From assembly GCA_945957335.1 (NCBI GenBank), contig CAMFLJ010000207.1, positions 1 through 6,800 on the forward strand: a DNA stretch of 6,800 bases, read 5' to 3'. Positions 1 through 5,172 of the stretch are shown here, piece after piece (position 1 is the stretch's first letter; the number at the start of each line of letters is the position of its first letter). A program made the translations under genes and the position numbers. The notes under the pieces were generated by a model, which saw only the letters and a list, made by a program, of their open reading frames with translations, was not told the DNA's origin and ran no database searches. The DNA comes from an uncultured Actinomycetes bacterium. Lineage in GTDB: Bacteria > Actinomycetota > Acidimicrobiia > Acidimicrobiales > Acidimicrobilacustridaceae.

Positions 1-138
1 GCCAAGAAGCTCACCGCCCAGGCCGAGCCCGAGCGCCCCGATCTCGCCGACGCCAACGTGGGCGACGCCCGCCCGGAGCCGACCGAGTCGGATGACGACG
101 CCACCGACGACGCCGAGCCGGCCTCCAAGGCCGTCTGA
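1..138 (+). CDS. C-terminal end of an unidentified protein with an acidic tail (5' end outside the window)
   Basis: Frame 1 is open from the left edge to a TGA at 136-138, giving 45 residues without a start, so this is the 3' end of a gene that begins outside the window. Nearly every codon ends in G or C, as expected for a real gene in this genome. The visible part is low in complexity: it begins AKKLTAQ, then becomes Ala/Pro/Asp/Glu-rich with a run of three Asp near the middle, and ends ASKAV. I count 13 acidic against 5 basic residues, so it is probably a disordered acidic tail. Such tails occur on many unrelated proteins and no domain is visible, so I assign no function. It converges with the lipoprotein gene, the two stop codons being 52 bases apart. 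Confidence 0.7.
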   Translation, partial: AKKLTAQAEPERPDLADANVGDARPEPTESDDDATDDAEPASKAV

Positions 139-155
139 GAACCCCCTTGCCAGCA

Positions 156-170
156 CCTCGCCGATCGAGG
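156..170. terminator. Possible weak hairpin between two convergent genes
   Basis: The 52-base gap between the convergent stops (139-190) holds a small perfect hairpin: CCTCG at 156-160, a five-base loop, and CGAGG at 166-170. A two-way terminator would fit this location. However, the stem is only five base pairs and no T-run follows on either strand, so it is not a standard intrinsic terminator and may be chance in such GC-rich DNA. I see nothing else in the gap. Confidence 0.2.
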
Positions 171-190
171 CCGGGCGGCGCACGCGTCGA

Positions 191-1579
191 TCAGCTGGTG
201 AGCAACGGCGGGGCCGACTCCTGGCTGGCTTCCTCGGCGAGGGCAGCGACGTCGGTGGGGACGAGCGAGCGCACGAGGTCGGCGAGCTGTCCGCCAGTCA
301 GGCTGCTGTCGATCTGCACGACCGTGGCGCCGATGAGGACTTCCGTGCCCGTCTCGCCTTCCCTGCTCGGGATCGGCGCGAAGGGCCCCACGGTGAATGG
401 GGTGGAGTCGTGACGGATCGCGCAGGCCTCGGGGAGCAGGTACAGCGAGACGTGGTCGAACGCGCCCACATCTGACGGACCCGTGGCGACGATCGCCGTC
501 GACCATGCCAGCCCGACCTGCTCGCAGCCCTCTGCGGTGTCCTCGGCACTGATCACGTCGGCGTAGTCGAGGCTCCAGCCTGCGGGTAGCGCAGTGGGCC
601 GCAGCAGCTGGACGGCGGGGACGGCCGCCAGCGCCTCCTCGTCGATCCATGGGGTGCGGTCGATCTCGTCGTCACGGGGTCGCACGATGTCCTGGGGAAC
701 GTTCCAATCCGAGTACCGCACCTCGATGTCGAACGCGTCCACTCCCGACGCCACGCGGAGGGTGAAGCTCTGAGGCTCACCGTCGGTGCCCACCTTCAGC
801 TCCACCTTCCCGGGCGGCAGCGGCTTGCCCCATGCACGCTCCACGTCGTCGGGAGCCGTCACCTCAGCCGTCAGGGTCACCGTGCCACCGGTGCGGGTGG
901 TCTCCGCGGGTGTGACGAGAGCGGTGATGGCCTCCAGGTAGCCGGCCGGCTCGGTCGAGAGGTCACTGCCGGGCCCCGTGAGCCCTCCGAGGTAGACGGA
1001 CGCCGCGACGCCCACGTCGTCGCCCGGGAGTGAGGGGCTGAGAGAGCCGTCGCCACCAGAACCATCGGTGGCCATGCCGTCGTGCGTGGACTCGAGCTCG
1101 TCGAGGAGGTCCTGGCGCGACATCGCAGGGACCTCGCCGACCTGCCATCGGCCCGAGCCGCTGTCGGAGTCGGACCGGTAGTAGCTCGTGGTGCCGAAGG
1201 TCCGGATCTCCTCATGACCGAAGGGTCCGTCGGTGACGACCTGCCAGGCGTCGGGTGTCCATGCCCCGCTCGCCACGGTCCGATCCGTGGTGGTCGACCC
1301 GGGGCCCCCGGGTGCCCACTCCGGGATCGATCCCGTCGAACCGGTCTCGCCGTCGCCGAGCTCGGAGGGGTCGGTGCTGTAGGTGGCGTGGACGACGCTC
1401 TCGAACCGGAAGGCGCTGGCGTCGTGCACGAAGGCCTGCGCCGAGGTCAGGGCACCGGCATCGTCGGAGCTGGACGAGCCGCTACAGGCGCCGAGCGCGG
1501 CGGCACCGAGCACCACCGCGGACCCGCCCGCGAGGGCACGTCTCCACCACATGTGAGCCCTCGCTCGCCCGCCGCGCAT
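191..1579 (-). CDS. Exported lipoprotein, probably LppX/LprG-like N-terminal domain plus a separate C-terminal domain
   Basis: This encodes a 462-residue secreted lipoprotein. Residues 1-31 form a lipoprotein signal peptide: a basic start (RGGRARAH, then WWRR), a hydrophobic Ala/Val/Leu stretch, and a lipobox A-L-G-A-C with the lipidated Cys at 32. A Ser/Asp linker follows. Residues about 44-305 look like the actinobacterial LppX/LprG/LprA fold: an opening helix (SAQAFVHDASAF), a strand with a TFGTTSYYR turn, and a closing strand VRYSDWNVPQDIVRP. Proteins of that fold bind lipid in their cavity, but I infer this from the pattern only. Gly/Ser-rich stretches at about 78-98 and 171-188 look like loop insertions. 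Residues about 320-441 form a second domain (LPAGW at 331-335, GATVVQIDSSL at 417-427) with Cys352 and Cys386, which could form a disulfide outside the cell. The start at 1579 has a GGAGGG seven bases upstream. A second ATG at 1552 (Met10) also has a GAGGG five bases upstream and keeps the signal peptide, so it cannot be excluded. The gene lies 89 bases after the transglutaminase on the same strand. Confidence 0.85.
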   Translation of the reverse strand: MRGGRARAHMWWRRALAGGSAVVLGAAALGACSGSSSSDDAGALTSAQAFVHDASAFRFESVVHATYSTDPSELGDGETGSTGSIPEWAPGGPGSTTTDRTVASGAWTPDAWQVVTDGPFGHEEIRTFGTTSYYRSDSDSGSGRWQVGEVPAMSRQDLLDELESTHDGMATDGSGGDGSLSPSLPGDDVGVAASVYLGGLTGPGSDLSTEPAGYLEAITALVTPAETTRTGGTVTLTAEVTAPDDVERAWGKPLPPGKVELKVGTDGEPQSFTLRVASGVDAFDIEVRYSDWNVPQDIVRPRDDEIDRTPWIDEEALAAVPAVQLLRPTALPAGWSLDYADVISAEDTAEGCEQVGLAWSTAIVATGPSDVGAFDHVSLYLLPEACAIRHDSTPFTVGPFAPIPSREGETGTEVLIGATVVQIDSSLTGGQLADLVRSLVPTDVAALAEEASQESAPPLLTS

Positions 1580-1586
1580 CCGCCTG

Positions 1587-1592
1587 CCCTCC
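1587..1592 (-). promoter_or_regulatory. Shine-Dalgarno of the lipoprotein gene
   Basis: GGAGGG on the minus strand, seven bases before the ATG at 1579. It supports the longer start, although the ATG at 1552 has its own, shorter GAGGG (1558-1562). The base at 1592 is also the end of the inverted-repeat arm just upstream, so folding of that repeat could affect ribosome access. Confidence 0.6.
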
Positions 1593-1663
1593 GTCGTCCG
1601 CCTACCGCGAGAGGCCGACGCTAGGCGCGGTGCCGGGCCTGGGCCACAGGTAGCCGGACGACG
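1592..1663. repeat. Imperfect inverted repeat in the gap between the transglutaminase and lipoprotein genes
   Basis: The 89-base gap (1580-1668) holds two arms, 1592-1606 and 1649-1663, that are reverse complements over 15 bases with one mismatch (C1601 against C1654). They are separated by 42 bases. In the transcript this would be a long stem starting five bases after the TAG of the transglutaminase and ending against the Shine-Dalgarno of the lipoprotein. The enclosed 42 bases contain weak self-complementary GGCC elements. A small competing hairpin (CCTG 1638-1641 with CAGG 1647-1650) overlaps the right arm. No T-run follows, so it is not a typical terminator. Other possible roles are a processing or mRNA-stability element, a control on lipoprotein translation, or a binding site for a dimeric regulator. 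I found no convincing -35/-10 pair in the gap; TAGCGT at 1618-1623 (minus strand) fits only a loose -10. Confidence 0.5.
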
Positions 1664-1668
1664 TCGCG

Positions 1669-2583
1669 CTACGACGCGACCTGGGCCAGGACGGGGTCGT
1701 CGTCGGGGATCGTGGTGACGTCGACCGTGACCTCGAGGCGCTGGCCCTCGCCCTCGGTGTAGATCACGCCCTTCAGCGGCGGCACGTCGCTGTAGTCACG
1801 ACCCCACGCCACGGTGACGTAGCGGTTGTTCACGAACTGGCCGTTCGTCGGGTCCATGTCGACCCAGCCCACGTGGGGGACGAACACCGACACCCACGCG
1901 TGCGAGACGTCGGCGCCGACGAGCTTCTCCTCGCCCGGGGGCGGGTCGGTCTCGAGGTAGCCGCTCACGTAGCGCACGGCCAGGCCGAGGCCTCGCAGCC
2001 CGCTCATCGAGAGGTGGGCGAAGTCCTGGCAGACGCCGGCCCGGCGGGCGAGCACCTCGTCGACCGGCGTCGACACGGTGGTGGCGCCGGGCGAGAACTC
2101 GAACTCGGTGTGGAAGCGGCTGCACAGCTCGCCGAGGGCATCGACGATGGGCCGGCCCGGGGCGAACGACCGGCCGACGTAGTCGACCGCGGCCGCGGTG
2201 GGCCCGACCGCCGGCGAGGCCAGCACGAACTGCCGGGCGTCGAGCGACTCGGGCGCGGCGTCGCGGCGCAGCTCGTCGCGGGCGTCCTCCCACGCCAGAT
2301 CGCCGACCCTCGGCAGGATCTCGCGGCGGTCACGGATGTCGACCACCGACGTGGCGGTGACGGTGAGCTCCCGGTGGTTCTCGAGCACGGTGAAGTGGGC
2401 CACCCGGTTGCCGAAGAAGTCGCGCCGCTCGCGGTAGTGCTCGGGGAACGGGTCGACCGTGAGCGTGGCCTGGTACGGCTGCTGGTTCTGGGTCTCCCGC
2501 GGCATGAGGTGCGCCTCGCCGTAGCTGGCCGACACCTCCGACTCGTAGGTGTAGTGCGTGCGGTGCACGACCCGGTACGTCAC
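1669..2583 (-). CDS. Transglutaminase-like cysteine peptidase-fold protein with bacterial transglutaminase N-terminal domain
   Basis: This is a 304-residue predicted cytoplasmic protein with no signal peptide or membrane segment. Residues 1-83 match the bacterial transglutaminase N-terminal domain: the opening YRVVHRTHYTYESEV, then LMPRE, DFFGNRV, and a run of beta-strands. Residues about 150-250 are the transglutaminase core, with a complete papain-like triad: Cys185 in AGVCQDFAHL, His228 in VSHAWVSVF, and Asp244 in WVDMDPTNG. The C-terminal tail (DYSDVPPLKGVIYTEG, then a strand) is usual for the family. Members can cleave, transfer or form amide bonds; the substrate is unknown for this group. 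The start is GTG at 2583, chosen because GGAGG lies six bases upstream and because family homology begins at the next residue. The same frame stays open to 3726 upstream, but that stretch is the out-of-frame image of the alpha-E domain and is not part of this protein. The GTG overlaps the TGA of the preceding gene (GTGA, 4 bases), so the two are translationally coupled. Confidence 0.93.
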   Translation of the reverse strand: MTYRVVHRTHYTYESEVSASYGEAHLMPRETQNQQPYQATLTVDPFPEHYRERRDFFGNRVAHFTVLENHRELTVTATSVVDIRDRREILPRVGDLAWEDARDELRRDAAPESLDARQFVLASPAVGPTAAAVDYVGRSFAPGRPIVDALGELCSRFHTEFEFSPGATTVSTPVDEVLARRAGVCQDFAHLSMSGLRGLGLAVRYVSGYLETDPPPGEEKLVGADVSHAWVSVFVPHVGWVDMDPTNGQFVNNRYVTVAWGRDYSDVPPLKGVIYTEGEGQRLEVTVDVTTIPDDDPVLAQVAS

Positions 2584-5162
2584 GACCCACCTCCGCCCGG
2601 CCCGAACGCCGCCGGCAGCGGCGCCCCCACGACCACCCGCTGGGGCAGCTGGCGGGAGAAGTGGGCGTCGTCGAGGGCCACGCCGAGGCGGCCGAGCAGC
2701 GACAGCACGTTGGCCAGGAACGCGTCGAGCGGTGCCGGTCGGCCGTCCCACGGCTCGTCGGGGTCGGGGCGACGGGCCAGCTCGTTGGTGTCGGCGAGGG
2801 TGACGACGGTGGCGAGCTCGGCGAGCAGTGCCTCGACCTCGCCCAGGCCGTGCTCCTCGGGCAGCGGCATGGTGTCGACCGCGTCGGCCAGGCGGGCCAC
2901 CTGGTAGGCGAGCGAGCGGGGGTTGTCGCCGTCGAGCAGCAGCAGGTCGAGCATCGTCTCGATCTGGGCGTGCGAGCGGTAGCGGCGCCGGTAGGTGACG
3001 ATGCTCTCGGCGGCGGTGAGCACCGACTCGATGACCAGCGAGTCGGTGGCGGCGTCGCGACGCGTCGTGATCGTGGCGCGCAGCAGGCCGCACAGCTGGA
3101 TGGCGCGCTCGAGGCGGCGGCCGGCCTCCATGAACTGCCAGCCGTCGTCGCGGACCATCGACTCGGCCGACAGCCCGGCGAGGGCGAGCATGGCCGCCAT
3201 GACCCGGCCCAGCGCGCCGGTGACGGCGGCGACGGGCAGGTTGCGGTCGAGCAGGGCGAGGTCGCGCTCGAGATGGCCGATGACGAGCCAGGTGTCGTTC
3301 GAGAGCTGGTCGCGAACCTGGGCGGCCGCGCTCAGCATCGCCCGCACCGAGTGGGCCACCGACCCGACGCGGTCCGGGTCGACCAGGAGCGCCCGGAACT
3401 CGGGCTCGGGCGCCGCCACCACTCCCACGGTGCCGTCGCCGACGAACCCCGGATAGGTGCCGGTGGTGTGGGTGAGGGCGGCGAGCAGCACCGCCACGGC
3501 CTCGTTGCCCGCGGGGTTGGTGCCCGCCGCGAACTCGGTGATGCGGTCGGATGCCACCCGGAGCTGGCGCACGAGGTCCTCGGCCCGCTCGGCGTAGCGG
3601 CTGAGCCAGAACAGGTTCTCGGCGGCCCGCTGCGACATCGAGGTCTCGGGCTCGATCGACTCCATCGTGTCGTCGGGTTGCAGCCAGAAGCCGGTGAGCC
3701 GCTCGGGCTCGCGGGCCAGCACCCACGTGTCCTTGCTCCAGGCGCCGGTCTGGTTGCTGACCACGGGGTCGTAGGCGCTGCCGGCCACGCGGGTGAGCCC
3801 GCCGGGCATCACCGCGTAGCCCTTCTCACGGGCCACCACGAAGCCGCGCACCACCGAGCGGCGCGGCTCGAGCACGCCGTCGACGAGGGTGGGCGTCGAG
3901 CCCAGCGAGACCGGGTCCTGCCCGACCCAGGCGAAGGGCTCGGCCTCGATGCGGACGCGCAGCTCGGCGGTCTCGGCCTGCGAGAGCCCGTGGCCGATCA
4001 CCGTGGTGCGGACGCCGTCGCCGACCCGCTTGAGGACCAGCTGGTCGAGCCGGGAGACGACCTCGCGGCGGGCTTCGGGATCGCCGCACCACCAGGTGCG
4101 GGCCGACGGGAGCCGCAGGGGCTGGCCGAGCAGCAGCTCGGAGAGCGCTGGCAGGTAGGCCGCCAGGGCCGGGCTCTCGAGCACGCCGCTGCCGAAGGTG
4201 TTCACGACCGAGACGTTGCCGACGCGGCACGCCTCGAGCAGGCCGGGCACGCCGAGGGTGGACTCGGGCCGCAGCTCGAGCGGGTCGCACCACTGCGGGT
4301 CGACGCGCCGCAGGATCACGTGCACCGGCTCGAGCCGGCCGAGGGTCCGCACCCACACGCGCCCGTCGCGGACGCGCAGGTCGGACCCCTGCACGAGCGG
4401 GTAGCCGAGGTAGGTCGCGATGGCGCCGTGCTCGTAGGACGTCTCGCTCCACGGGCCCGGCGTGAGCACCACGATGCGGGGGTCCTCGGCCGAGGTCGGC
4501 GCGACCCGCTGGAGCGCGGCCCGCAGCTCGCGGAAGAACGGCGCCAGGCGGACGACCTCGGACTCGCGGTAGAGGTCGGGCAGCACGCGGGACACGACCA
4601 CCCGGTTCTCGAGGGCGTACCCCATGCCTGACGGCGCCTGCGTGCGGTCGGAGATCACGACCCACCTGCCGTCGGCGTCGCGGGCGAGGTCGAACGCGGC
4701 GTGGAAGAGCTGGTGGCTGCCCGGCAGGCGCACGTGGTCGGCCTGGCGCATGAACCCGGGGCTCCCGAAGACGACCTCGGGCGGCAGGTGGCCCTCGGCG
4801 ACGAGGCGGCGCGCGCCGTAGAGGTCGTCGAGCACGAGGTCGAGCAGCTCGGCCCGCTGCGCGAGCCCGACCTCGAGCCCGGCCCACTCGTCGGCCGCCA
4901 TCACGACCGGCACCGGGTCGAGCACCCACGACCGTGTGTCGGTGGAGCCGTCGGAGGTGATGTTGTAGGTGACGCCGTCGTCGGCGAGGAGCCGCTTGGC
5001 CTCGTTGGCCCGGGCGGTGAGCTCCATCGAGCCCAGCTCGTCGAGGGTGCGGGCGACCCGGGTCCAGTGGCCCCGGACGGCAGCGCCGTCGTAGAGCTCG
5101 TCGAACGCGCCCTCGGGAGGCCGGTAGCCGACGGGGAGGTCGGTGAGCGGGGGCGGGGTCAT
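2580..5162 (-). CDS. Circularly permuted ATP-grasp (type 2) and alpha-E domain fusion protein
   Basis: This is an 860-residue soluble protein with two family domains. Residues about 15-480 are a circularly permuted ATP-grasp ligase (DUF404/DUF407 group). Visible signatures are GVTYNITSDG (63-72), SDRTQAPSGMGYALENR (171-187), VLTPGPWSETSYEHG (232-246), VILRRVDPQWCDPLELR (282-298), GNVSVVNTFGSGVLES (315-330), LVLKR (375-379) and VMPGGLTRVA (451-460). Residues about 507-835 are the all-helical alpha-E domain (DUF403), beginning SMSQRAAENLFWLSRYAERAED. Many genomes encode the two as separate neighbouring genes; single-chain forms of similar length also occur. ATP-grasp enzymes usually join a carboxylate to an amine through an acyl-phosphate; the role of alpha-E is unknown, perhaps substrate or scaffold binding. 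The ATG at 5162 lies 10 bases after the stop of the upstream gene and has no clear Shine-Dalgarno, so translation may depend on ribosomes finishing that gene. No nearby alternative start is better. The C-terminus ends in a Gly-rich tail formed by the next gene's ribosome-binding site. Confidence 0.94.
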   Translation of the reverse strand: MTPPPLTDLPVGYRPPEGAFDELYDGAAVRGHWTRVARTLDELGSMELTARANEAKRLLADDGVTYNITSDGSTDTRSWVLDPVPVVMAADEWAGLEVGLAQRAELLDLVLDDLYGARRLVAEGHLPPEVVFGSPGFMRQADHVRLPGSHQLFHAAFDLARDADGRWVVISDRTQAPSGMGYALENRVVVSRVLPDLYRESEVVRLAPFFRELRAALQRVAPTSAEDPRIVVLTPGPWSETSYEHGAIATYLGYPLVQGSDLRVRDGRVWVRTLGRLEPVHVILRRVDPQWCDPLELRPESTLGVPGLLEACRVGNVSVVNTFGSGVLESPALAAYLPALSELLLGQPLRLPSARTWWCGDPEARREVVSRLDQLVLKRVGDGVRTTVIGHGLSQAETAELRVRIEAEPFAWVGQDPVSLGSTPTLVDGVLEPRRSVVRGFVVAREKGYAVMPGGLTRVAGSAYDPVVSNQTGAWSKDTWVLAREPERLTGFWLQPDDTMESIEPETSMSQRAAENLFWLSRYAERAEDLVRQLRVASDRITEFAAGTNPAGNEAVAVLLAALTHTTGTYPGFVGDGTVGVVAAPEPEFRALLVDPDRVGSVAHSVRAMLSAAAQVRDQLSNDTWLVIGHLERDLALLDRNLPVAAVTGALGRVMAAMLALAGLSAESMVRDDGWQFMEAGRRLERAIQLCGLLRATITTRRDAATDSLVIESVLTAAESIVTYRRRYRSHAQIETMLDLLLLDGDNPRSLAYQVARLADAVDTMPLPEEHGLGEVEALLAELATVVTLADTNELARRPDPDEPWDGRPAPLDAFLANVLSLLGRLGVALDDAHFSRQLPQRVVVGAPLPAAFGPGGGGS
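2590..2594 (-). promoter_or_regulatory. Shine-Dalgarno of the transglutaminase gene, inside the end of the preceding gene
   Basis: GGAGG on the minus strand, six bases before the GTG at 2583. It decides that start over any upstream codon in the long open frame. It lies within the last codons of the ATP-grasp/alpha-E gene, where the same bases encode part of that protein's terminal Gly-Gly-Gly-Gly-Ser. Confidence 0.8.
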
Positions 5163-5172
5163 GGCGGTGCGG

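Noticed and set aside
92..475. A 127-codon plus-strand frame overlapping the stop of the first gene and the end of the lipoprotein gene
   Set aside because: Its composition is typical of an antisense shadow (Arg/Gly/Ala-rich, no domain), and the lipoprotein frame on the other strand explains most of the region.
1082..1653. Plus-strand frames opposite the 5' half of the lipoprotein gene
   Set aside because: The minus strand has a full signal peptide, lipobox and ribosome-binding site here; the plus-strand products are Arg/Gly-rich with no recognisable features.
2584..3726. An upstream extension of the transglutaminase frame that would make a 685-residue protein
   Set aside because: The first 381 residues are an Arg/Ala/Pro/Gly-rich image of the alpha-E coding region in another frame. 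Family homology, the GGAGG and the GTG all place the start at 2583.
2661..4631. A 656-codon open frame on the plus strand, opposite the ATP-grasp/alpha-E gene
   Set aside because: Its translation is a Gly/Val/Glu/His/Arg-rich string without recognisable domains, and the opposite strand encodes two clear domains over the same bases. Long antisense frames are expected in DNA this GC-rich.
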